Source: Sistotremastrum niveocremeum HHB9708
Lineage: Eukaryota > Basidiomycota > Agaricomycetes > Sistotremastrales > Sistotremastraceae
Assembly: GCA_001630475.1 (NCBI GenBank)
Contig: KV419404.1
Span: forward strand, 168,225 to 232,224
Direction: 5' to 3'
Length of the DNA stretch: 64,000 bases
Below, one piece after another: positions 47,946 through 57,402 of the stretch (its first letter is position 1; each line of letters begins with the position of its first letter). The notes beneath the pieces are model-generated. The model saw only the letters and a list, made by a program, of their open reading frames with translations. It was not told where the DNA came from and made no database searches. Position numbers and translations under genes: made by a program.

Positions 47946-48303
47946 TCTGCGGCCAACGACCAAACAGCAACAAATACCATCAGATATTCAATTCCATTAT
48001 CAGAGTGTCTCATTTCTTACTGCCCAATCTTCTTATACGCAACCCCATACTCATCATCCGGCTAGCCGTTCAGAAAATCTCGGAAATAAGTTTGCCCCCT
48101 TCGCAAAAGAAATGCGGCCTCAAGGACGCCGAGTTCAGCCTTGAAAAATCATGTTGACCGTTGGTCCCTTTATGGATTGGGAGCGTGTGATACATTCGGG
48201 CATCAAGAACGCTTGCAGCTACTAGACATCCAGGACTAGCGACAAGGCATTCATGTCAAAGTAACCCTCTCTGGATCAAATCTCTGGATACCAAACGGGA
48301 GCG

Positions 48304-49309
48304 ATGAGAATTGCTGATCGCACTTTCATAATTTCTGGAGGGTGAGGACTATCACAGAACCATCATCCTTTTCCTCCATGTTCTCATCTGCTTCGTAGTT
48401 CTTCTGGACTTGGACTGGCGGCTGTCGAAGCATTGCACGAGTCTGGCGCCTACATTGCTGTATTCGACCTCAGAAAGCCTGTGAATGACTTTCAAGGACT
48501 ACCCCGTGTGGCATTCTTCAAAGCAGATGTCACGCAGACCATGGAAATTCAAGAGGCCGCTGACAAAACAATCGAATGGACGAAAGCCACGCAGGCACGT
48601 TTAGGTGGCGTTATAGCGTGTGCGGGAACTATGAGAGCCGGCAAGGTCAGATTCATCGTACCTTTGATCACGATGCCTTCCAATTCAATCCGCGCATGCC
48701 AGATTGTCTCAAGAAATGGCACCCCGTATCCTCTTGACACATGGAACAAAATAATGGACGTCAATCTGACAGGTACCATCAATTGCATCATGCACCGGCT
48801 TTCGGGGCTTCAATGCTTGTGCAGGAACTTTCAATCTCGTTCGTTTAGCTTTGCAACATCTGATCAACGTCGACCCTGAGGGGGCCGATGACGAACGTGG
48901 TGTGATTATAATGACATCTAGCTCAGAAGCGGTAAGCCCCGTTCTCAACGCTGCGATTTATCGATCTGATAGGACTATCTCGACCTTGCAGTTCGAAGGG
49001 CACGAGGGTCAACTAGTTTATGCAGCTTCAAAAGGCGCTATCCGTTCGATGACACTGCCTATGGCGCGAGATTTGGGGCGATATGGCATACGCGTCGCCA
49101 CCATCGCACCCAGTCCCTTTGATACACCTATGGCGAGCTTTGGGTCCCCTCGGGTAATGCGCACCATAGAAGATCACTTCATCTTTCCGCGCAGGATTGG
49201 TAAACCTAAGGAGTTCGCCGATACCATCAAGTGGATCATCGAATGCCCCTATGCCAATGGAGATACCTTTCGCTTGAGTGGAGGAAATCGTATTCCTGGC
49301 AAGCTCTGA
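48304..49309 (+). CDS. Short-chain dehydrogenase/reductase, copy 1
   Basis: NAD(P)-dependent SDR of the classical type, close in pattern to 3-hydroxyacyl-CoA dehydrogenase type 2. Start MRIADRTFIISGG at 48304, then a short intron and SSGLGLAAVEALHESGAYIA, giving the TGxxxGxG-type cofactor site in SGGSSGLG. Other motifs: LPRVAFFKADVT, GGVIACAGT, MDVNLTG, catalytic Ser in VIIMTSSSEA, and the Y-x3-K pair in QLVYAASKGAIRSMTLPMAR, then DLGRYGIRVATIAPSPFDTP. It ends IECPYANGDTFRLSGGNRIP with the stop at 49307-49309. Several short introns. A second copy lies about 6.7 kb downstream with the same strand and intron sites. Substrate unknown. Confidence 0.88.
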
Positions 49310-50300
49310 GTCTGATCCCAAGTCTCCCGTTTCCCTGTCGGCTGCCAACTACATACGCGCGAGCCATCGCGATCGAGAGCTACCATGCCTCAGCGACCAA
49401 CTTAACCCGGTTTGTAGTCGAAGTCCCTAGCACGAATAAAAGTTATTTACAGAGACGGCATGTGTGTGCGGCGATCTTTAACTAAGAAAGGGTCATTAAG
49501 GAAAAGCTTCTCGAAAATACACGACCGCGTTACGACTGCCCAACATTTTCCCTCTTACCCACGACCCAGCGATCTCTGCAAACTATAATGATAATTGCCC
49601 AGTATACCATCATACAATCCAGGCTATACTGGCATGCACGTTTGTTCACAATGGCGCTGTGTCAGTGCGCCCAGTATGACCAATCTCATCAATGGCAGGT
49701 TGGAACGCGATAAAGAGGGCCAGGGCTCGTATGTTGACCTCTCTCGCTAATTTCATTCTTCACGCTGTACCATGGTATAAAACAAATTTTGGTCACAAAG
49801 GGATTGATGAGAGAATTTTTGAGAACACCTGCGCGATCGTGAATCGTAATTTCGACTTCTCCTTCACGATACGGTCACTGGGGAGGGCACATAGTTACTA
49901 ACTAGTATCTGCGATTGACATAATGCATAGCGATGAATCGATAGATCACATTGTATCCCAATAGCCGACATTGTCCGATCACCAAAGCTCGTCCCGGTTA
50001 GGTACGAGTATGGGGTTCCCGGGAGAGTGGACGAATAGGATGTTTTGGCACATCATTGATGGCCTCAATGCTAATATCAATGCACGAGCACGCAGATGAG
50101 TGTCGGGCTCAGGTTGTCGATCCTCTGCGCGCCTAGAATCGTGTGCGAGATAGTGTGATCCCTCTTGTCGCGACTGCAGAGACAAAAAGTCAGACAGAAA
50201 GCAGGTGAGAGGGCGTTGCAACTTACGGTACCGCGAACGATGTCATTACATGTTGGTTGCCTCCATGGACCAGCTTACCTTCATCTGAGCATAACGAGCA

Positions 50301-50502
50301 CGACTCTCCCCACTTGGGTTGATGGATGCGCTGCGCCCGACCACGACAGTAAACCTGTCGCCGTGTATCCTAACAGAGTCACATCAGACCAACCCTTGCG
50401 AGTGAGAGCGGCAAAAACAAGGAGCTGACACTGGGATCAGCTGTAGTGGTGGAAGGGGGAAGAGAATGGAGAGTAGGAGTTCAAATTCAGAGTGAATGAT
50501 AT
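50301..50502 (+). repeat. Left arm of a diverged inverted duplication
   Basis: About 202 nt that match the reverse complement of 51004-51207 at roughly 80% by eye. Shared blocks include CGACTCTCCCCACTTGG, ACGACAGTAA-CCTGTCGCCG, GCGAGTGAGAGCGG, then a long block from AAGGAGCTGACACTGGGATC onward through GAATGGAGAGTAGGAGTT. Weaker matches extend inward to about 50606. Confidence 0.75.
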
Positions 50503-50689
50503 AGCATCTGAAATTAACCCAGACACCGAAAAAGCATACTTCGTGAATCGCGCTGGATGATTCAGGATGATTGGAAGGAACGGATAAAGTGCATCCCAAC
50601 AACGATGTCAAGAGTAAGAGCAGCTAGTCTGTTCTGATAGAAGCGGGATGAAGACTCCTGCGGCGCTCATGAAAGAGGTGCTTGATGAG

Positions 50690-50754
50690 CGTGCTATAGA
50701 GAGTGCTATAGAAGATGCTATGATAGAAGATGCTATAGAAGCTGCTATAGCACG
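50690..50754 (+). repeat. Short imperfect tandem repeat within a palindrome
   Basis: About five imperfect units around GCTATAGAAG, 12-15 nt each, bounded by CGTGCTATAG at the left and CTATAGCACG at the right. The ends are exact inverted copies, so this could fold into a hairpin or cruciform. It sits in the spacer between the two inverted arms. Confidence 0.7.
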
Positions 50755-51003
50755 TTCGGCGCTAACGATCTGCTACCAAGGCAGCACAAGAATTCAGACT
50801 CAGCTTCCACGCATCCTTCAACGCTTTGCTCGACGACCAGCATCCCAATAGCGCGAGCCTATACACGCCATCTCAAACAGAATATTCTGGAACGTCTCTC
50901 TCTAGAATTTGGTGGTATAATGCACTTTATTCGCCCTTGACTGATTTTTTTTTCTAGCTCAGACCTTGTTTTTCAAGTGCCGACTCAGACTGTCTCACTG
51001 GCC

Positions 51004-51207
51004 ATATCGTTCACTCGAAATTTGAAACTCCTACTCTCCATTCTCTTCCCTCTTCCACCACTACAGCTGATCCCAGTGTCAGCTCCTTGTTCCTTTCCGC
51101 TCTCACTCGCAACGTGGGTGGCCGTTGCTCTGTTATTACAATATACGGCGACAGGGTTACTGTCGTGGACGGGCTCGGCGCGGTCATTTGCCAAGTGGGG
51201 AGAGTCG
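51004..51207 (-). repeat. Right arm of a diverged inverted duplication
   Basis: About 204 nt, the reverse complement of the left arm at 50301-50502. On the plus strand it reads as a CT-rich tract (for example CCATTCTCTTCCCTCTTCCA) followed by a short TATTTAT string just after the arm. Confidence 0.75.
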
Positions 51208-51889
51208 CGCTATTTATGATCATAGATAAGGTGTGTCGTATGCAGCAAATCAGTAGCCTTATGGCTTGCACAAGTAAGCTGGTTTCTCTGCCCAATTCCA
51301 CCCTGTACTGTACGCTGATGCATCACATGTCTTAGCTTCGTCGAATTGCTCCGCATGTTTTGCCCTCATATTGACTCGGTGCGCTCCCATCTGTCTCAGA
51401 TTTTATCACTTAACTCAAAGTTTCAGTGTCGCAATCTTGTCCTTGATAAGTCCTCTCTTACTACCATCTTATCACGATCTAATGTCGCCTCTAGCGCATC
51501 ATGTCGGCAGTTCTGCTGTAGGCCAGTAGCTCCAGCAGCCGATAGCCTCAAAGTAGATCTTGATCTTGGTCAATAGAGTAGTCTGTAGCCTGCCACTGCC
51601 TGACTTCGACGGTCAAAGATTGATGAAGTGCTTGTCCCCTGCTGTATCACTCTCCCTGTCTCTACCATTATATAGTATCGGAAGCTTTAACTTTCTCGCT
51701 CTATTGATAGATCTATCTCGAACAGGGCGTGTTGTTGACAAAACGAAATGCGTACATTACAGGTGGTCGTGGCACTGTTTTAGAGTACAAAATAAATATA
51801 AGGGAATCCAAGAGAATACAGTTGTCCATGCTCGCCATTCAAAGGATCAGACCCGACATACCCAAGATAGACAACCAAGAAGATTGCCA

Positions 51890-54020
51890 TTACTCCGCCA
51901 AGAAGGATAAACGAGAATCCGTAACGGCGTTGGGGGGGAGGCAAGTCGCATACCATGGACTGTCCTCGATCCAACCGTCTTCATCCAATTTTTGCGCCGG
52001 AAATATTGTCCTTGTCTCAGCAGCGGACAATTGGCTCGGCTGCGCACTGCCTGCTACCCGTCTCTCCGCGTTGTCGTTATAAAACCGTGTGGTCAACGTG
52101 GATAGTGGATTTGCCATTTTATTGTTGACCTTGAAGTACCGTCTTGCCAAGGTCGCAAACTCTCTGTCTCTCCTCAAGCGCTGCTTGATGACGTCGTCTG
52201 GTGGGTCAGGGAGACCCGGGTGAGGATCTTCGTAGTCTAGTACCCAGAGCCGTAAATCCCGAATTCTGTTTCCTAGATAAGGGTCGTTGCGCAGAGCACG
52301 CAAAAGATCATCCGCCGATGACCCAAAGACGGCAAGTTGGCTGTGATGGAAAACAGTCTGGAGAAGACTCTGCCACTGAGCTGCGCTGGGCAGGAGGCCG
52401 AATATTTCAACGGATTTAACTTTTCGGAAGAGGCGAGCAATTTCTTCGCACGTTTGAGACGGCCAGTGCAAGGTGGTGCCGGCAACCGGGCGTCTATGCC
52501 TAAATCCGAATGGAGAGACACCGAAGATGGTGTGCGTGAACTCGGCGTTGCCGTAGGAGACGGTCATCAGCTCGTGCCTGGTTGTCACTTTGAGGAAGGC
52601 GGCGCGGGCCATATCAGGATGAAGGACGGCCGGGAAGAGAAATTGTGAGTCGGGTTCGCCGTAGTTGTTTACAAACTCTTCGGGTAGAACGAGCAGTTCT
52701 ACTCTGTGTCGAGGTGGTAGGTTGAAGGGAGTGAGTGTGGCATCGACGTCTGTTCTCGTCATCGCTCCGAGCCCGAGATAGTCCAGGCGTTCGAGGTCGA
52801 GCTTCTTCTCGCCGGGTTGCGGAAGATCGGCCGCCTCGATCGCGGCTTCGGCTTCGGGCGCCAACATCGGCATCGAGTGAGCATGGGACACGCATCTGAG
52901 GACGCGAAGAGTTTGACGATGATGTTTCAGAACGAGGCCGATGGTTACCGGATTCATCCTCGCAAGATCCAAAGGGCAGAGGTCGAGCTCTTGAAGGGCA
53001 TTACACCCGTTCAAGGCAGGGGAAAGGGAAGAGTACAGAGGGGCGTCAAAATCAAGGAGGGCGAGGTGCGTCACCGTGTGGGCGACCGGTCCAAGATCGG
53101 GCAATGCTGCTTCTGCGGGTTCTGGCATGGCATCATTGCTGATGCTGAGTCGGCTCCGCAGAAGAGACGACCGGGGAAGTTGGGGCAGATCCCGGACGAT
53201 CTGGACCTGGCTCAGTTTCAAACTTAATGAGACATCCGTGATGTTCTCCACGGGAATGCCGAAGGCGGCCTGGAGCGCGTCCAGACTGTCGATCTGAAGC
53301 GAAGTGAGGTTGTGCCTCACGTGCCTGATCGGCGTGCCCTCGCAAAAATCACGTATGGCGTCGATGAGAGAGTCGGGCTGGGTGAAGTCAATTGCAGCCC
53401 AAAGTTTTTTGGTGTCGAGCGCGACTTCGAGCCATCTAGACGTCCTACGAGATTTCAGTTCAGACTCGCGAGTACAGTACATGTATCACAACCAAGCCAC
53501 TCACGTAAGTATTTGCAAATGCCATATAGTGTGAGCCTTCGACGAGAGTCCTTCCGCCATGCCCTGTTCCGCAAGCAGTCGTAGGATCTCCTGAATGAGC
53601 TCGTTGGGTATTGCTTGCCATGCACTCAGCTTCACCGGCCCTTCTTGTACTTCTCCTCCCTCTACTCCCTCTGCTCGTTCTACTGGTAGATTCTCTAGCG
53701 TATAGTCGTGATGAAGGCGGATTGCTTCGGAGAAATACTTGATCAACCGTAGCCGCCATGTCAAGTAGGTGTCGTCTTCAGCAGACGTCTCAGATAAAAT
53801 CTCGTATCATTCCAAAGAGACACGTACCTGTCTGTTCGTACCCCTGGAATGGCTCCAGCCAATGCGATGGTATAGGTTCATGCCGATCCTCCACAAATCG
53901 TCGGTGTAAGAGGGTCTGCTCTGCTAAGAGCGTCAGCTTGCGCCGATCTTGTGGGTTCAGATTATTCTGAGGGTGCTGTTGGGGTCCTTCTAACGGAAGG
54001 ATGTTGTTGTGTTGTTCCAT
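51890..54020 (-). CDS. F-box-like protein
   Basis: Large protein with the layout of basidiomycete F-box/LRR-like proteins, which may serve as SCF ubiquitin-ligase adaptors. Start MEQHNNILPLEGPQQ at 54020 (a longer frame opens at 54122). An intron removes about 53839-53788 and joins GYEQT to DDTYLTWRLRLIKYFSE. The F-box-like block reads AIPNELIQEILRLLAEQG, then AHTIWHLQILT, and after an intron SRWLEVALDTKKLWAAIDFT, the typical end of an agaric F-box with its Trp. The rest of the 530-codon last exon (53464-51890) has leucine-rich segments such as VTHLALLDFDAPLYSSLSPA and LQELDLCPLDLARMNPVTIG, suggestive of LRR-like repeats. The substrate is unknown. Confidence 0.65.
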
Positions 54021-54122
54021 GTGCGAGAGTGGGGGTGGGGGTGGGGATGGGGGTAAGCGTATGTTGAAGTGACTTCGGTAAATCCCAGACCCAACCCGAC
54101 CTTGAAATGGAACACGGTTCAA

Positions 54123-55977
54123 ACTCCTCGCATCACTGAGTAAACGGTTCGGATCCTCTCTCAGTACTTCTATCGACTCAACGCAATATTTTCATTCAGA
54201 GTACAGGCGTAAGATACAGATGCGCAACAAGACAACCAACACAGTCGCGATCACTAGGGGGTCATATATGCGCCTAATTTTTTCCGTATACGACTGAAGA
54301 TGCAAGATAGAGCGTTAACATGACCAGCCACGAAGTCCCCGTTCCAGAGAATTTGCATCCGAGTGGCCAACCCATAATAAACAAAGCCGAACCGAGGGTT
54401 TGGCGCGGGCGGAAACATTTCGGATCGCATAATTTGTGCCGCACCGACCGACCGAGCTCGTGCCTGACTCAAAGATGCTTCATGATACGAAGACTGGGTA
54501 TAACGACCGTCGAAGCGCCAATGCAGAGGAGATGAGATAAGGATGTTGTTCGACGCCCTACTCCAAAGAAGTTTTGTAGCGCCCGTGAATAAAAAAGCCC
54601 GCACCGCCGAATAACGACAGACAACAGATCTCTTCACACCAGACTTTGAGCAGAGTGTGCAGATACTGAGGTAGAGGATGTATTGCTTGTGAAGCGGCCA
54701 TAGCAAGATTTTATTCGTGGTAGACAGTTCCGCAAGTCCAGGCGAAACGACGACGACGCAGCGAAGAGATCACTGGCAGAGCCCGAATAGTTGCTCAACG
54801 GTTTGCTTGGGCCATTCCATAACGTGTAAGCCATGGCGATGGCGTAAGAACTGTCGATGAGCTGTCGCAGGCGTGGTGCCGAGTCAGAAGTCAGCGAGCC
54901 GAATAGGACAAGGCAGCCTCGTATATGCAGCTCAAGATCGAGGAGACTCGAACGACTGAGAGCCAGATGCAGACGGCCAACGCATGAGAAGCTTTCAGAG
55001 AAGTTGCGCTCGAGAATGGGGACGCTTGGGTTCAAGGCCGTTATTCGTCGTTGAGGGGAACGAAGCGGATGGCGGGGAGGCTATGCGGCAACAGCACAAG
55101 TGCATGAAATAACATCGCACTAGAGAATACGATCAGTTTGGAGAGCAGAGAGACTGGAATACGGATACAAAGACATACTGTCGGTTCCTGAACTCAGGGG
55201 GAGGACGTAATACTTAGGCTATGGGACCATTGGGACAAGGTCAAGCAAGAGCGATTGCAATATATAGAGAGCGTACCGGATAGACGTTCATGGAACCCAT
55301 CTAGATAGCAGTTTAGCTAAGCCTTCTGATCAGCAAATGCGTGGGCAGGTCGTGAGGGCAAAATCCATACAGGAGAGCATTGCATTTTCGCTTCTGGCTA
55401 CAGTCGCGTCTGCTTGTTTCCCGGGTCTAAACGTTCGTCACAATCAAGCATGGAAGGTGACGACGCGAGAACCTTTGGCTCACCGAGGTTACGACTATGT
55501 CCCAACTGTGATCGGCTCGAAAGTTTCGTTTTCAAGCGCGATTGCTGGCTTTTCATTCGCACCGGTCGATTTAGCTTGGAAAGAGCATTGATGAGAGAGC
55601 ATTGACTAACAGATTGCTCCATTATCCGCGTCCAACAAGTCCATGTAAGGGCTAAATTGTTCCAATGAGAGACGAAAAGAAGACAATGGGTCGTCTTACT
55701 CGTCCTCGGAGCAGAAACAATGATTTTCTTCATGAGTGAACCATTCTTGACGGCTTTCCTAGCGACCAGCGACGTGTGAGCACGAATATAAGCGGTAAAA
55801 GCCCAAAGTTAAATATCGAGCGAAGAGTTGGACGGAACCAGAACAGCTGACTAAGCAGCGTCTGGGGAAAACTCCAACTTGAACGTGATATTCCAATGGT
55901 CGCCGGACTCGATTGCCTGAAGGAAGCTGAACTGCCACGGGCCAACGCTACAACTGACCCAGTCTAGCGATATAACG
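54123..55977. other. 1.9-kb stretch with only doubtful open frames
   Basis: Between the F-box gene and the second SDR. Minus-strand frames at 55035-54634 and 54706-54254 overlap and one lacks an ATG, so I do not call a gene, though LRQLIDSSYAIAMAYTLWNG looks protein-like. A possible short minus-strand transcript near 55280-55050 has two plausible GT-AG introns but no recognisable product. The final 100 bp form the SDR copy 2 promoter. Confidence 0.35.
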
Positions 55978-56954
55978 ATGAAGATCTCTGATCGCACATT
56001 CATCATATCCGGCGGGTTTGTATCAAGTTTCGACGGAAGATATGACGAGCTCATCTCGATGTTATAGATCTGCTGGTCTCGGACTCGCCACGGTTGAAAA
56101 TCTGCACGAAGCAGGAGCTTATCTTGCTGTACTGGACCTTAAGCCCTCCCGGAATAGCTTTGAGGGTCTACCTCGTGTAGCTTTCTTCAAGACTAATATC
56201 ACGAAGACCGAGGAGATCCAAGAAGCGGTCGACAAAGCAGCGGAATGGGCTGCTAAGAATAACGCACCTCTGGGAGGTGTTATCCACTGTGCTGGAGTTG
56301 GGACGGCTGCGAAGGTGACACATGAAGGCTCATTCTTATGAGAGTGTGCTGAGCGATGATCCAGGTTGTCGAATCTGACGGAAGACCCCACTCTCTTGAG
56401 CTCTGGAACTTCACCTTGGGCATCAATTTGACAGGTTCGACATTCATTAGGATCCAAAATCTCAACTCATGTTATATAGGAACATTCAACCTGAGTCGAC
56501 TTGTATGTCCACATCTCATCAAGGTCGCGCCGGAAGGTCCTGACGAAGAGAGAGGCGTGATCGTCATGGTCGCCAGCTCTGCCGCCGTATGTGTTCCTCT
56601 GACCCGAGCGCTGCCTGATCTAATATGTGTGTCTAGTTTGAGGGACAACCTGGCCAGACTGCCTATGCGGCTTCGAAAGGTGCCATCCGGTCCATGACGC
56701 TTCCAATGGCTCGCGATCTCGGACGGTACGGCATCAGGGTCAATACAATTGCGCCCAGTGCTTTTGCCTCCGATATGACAGCTCGTATGCCACCAAAGAC
56801 AAAAGCGAGTTTGGAAAGAGAGATGATCTTTCCGAGACGTATGGGCCAAGGACCAGAATTCGCTCAGACCGTCAAGTGGATATTGGAATGTCCCTATGCC
56901 AACGGGGATACTTATCGGCTCAGTGCTGGAAGTCGCATGCCCGCACGAATGTAG
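55978..56954 (+). CDS. Short-chain dehydrogenase/reductase, copy 2
   Basis: Paralogue of the SDR at 48304. Start MKISDRTFIISGG at 55978, spliced to SAGLGLATVENLHEAGAYLA. The cofactor and core motifs are SGGSAGLG, LPRVAFFKTNIT, GGVIHCAGVG and GINLTG; the catalytic block is VIVMVASSAA then GQTAYAASKGAIRSMTLPMA and DLGRYGIRVNTIAPSAFASD. It ends LECPYANGDTYRLSAGSRMP and ARM with the stop at 56952-56954. First intron and the intron after INLTG sit at the same codons as in copy 1. Upstream of the start, the two copies share little. Both copies keep a Ser and Tyr/Lys catalytic set, so both may be active. Confidence 0.88.
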
Positions 56955-57402
56955 AGCATACATCCGAAGATACACTGCACATTGTATTTGTAATTCTTTC
57001 AGAGATGAGACGTAAACATTTTCATTGGCAACATTATCATGATAGTCGGTGCAACGGACATGGCAGTAATATATAAGCTTTGAACAAGAAGGAAAATTAC
57101 GAGTCGGATGATCAAGATAATGGACGACAAGAGTTCGACGAGAATGAAACGGAGAAAGCAAGGGCTCGGTCACACCCCAGTAATTTACTAGTAAGCAGGA
57201 TGAAAAGAAAAGAAAAATAGAATGATTGTAGAAACAGTAGCCACATGGGAGAATCGGGAGATTTTAAAAAGATGAATATTAGATGCTTGCGGATGATGAG
57301 GTTCGAGTTAGGGTGATTCCTGGAGGGAGCATAATTGATACACATGAGATGAGGATGGCGATATGCAAGAATAGGATCTGAACGGAGACGATGCGAAGAG
57401 GC
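56955..57402. other. Intergenic between convergent genes
   Basis: About 450 bp between the SDR stop and the end of the minus-strand gene. It should hold both 3' ends and shows no gene of its own. Confidence 0.4.

Larger units (their letters stand above)
49310..51889. other. 2.6-kb gene-free stretch with an inverted duplication
   Basis: No gene here that I can support. It contains a pair of diverged inverted arms (see 50301-50502 and 51004-51207), a set of short tandem and palindromic repeats (50690-50754), and the upstream and downstream regions of the flanking genes. Plus-strand frames near 51346-51910 have no recognisable product. Confidence 0.5.

Noticed and set aside
50648-50851. Short plus-strand frame in the inverted-duplication spacer as a small protein gene.
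   Set aside because: It is driven by the tandem repeat, which yields an artificial Ala/Ile/Glu helix, and shows no other support.
51780-51974. Hydrophobic minus-strand frame as an extra exon of the F-box gene.
   Set aside because: It lies in another frame beyond a normal stop and would need a poorly supported intron; a chance AT-rich segment is more likely.
54634-55035. Minus-strand 133-codon frame as a gene.
   Set aside because: It has no ATG at its head, is overlapped by another frame, and matches no family; the protein-like part may be chance or a decayed exon.
55100-55290. Possible mating-pheromone precursor on the minus strand.
   Set aside because: A short spliced frame can be drawn, but no C-terminal CaaX box follows in any join, and there is no STE3-type receptor gene nearby.
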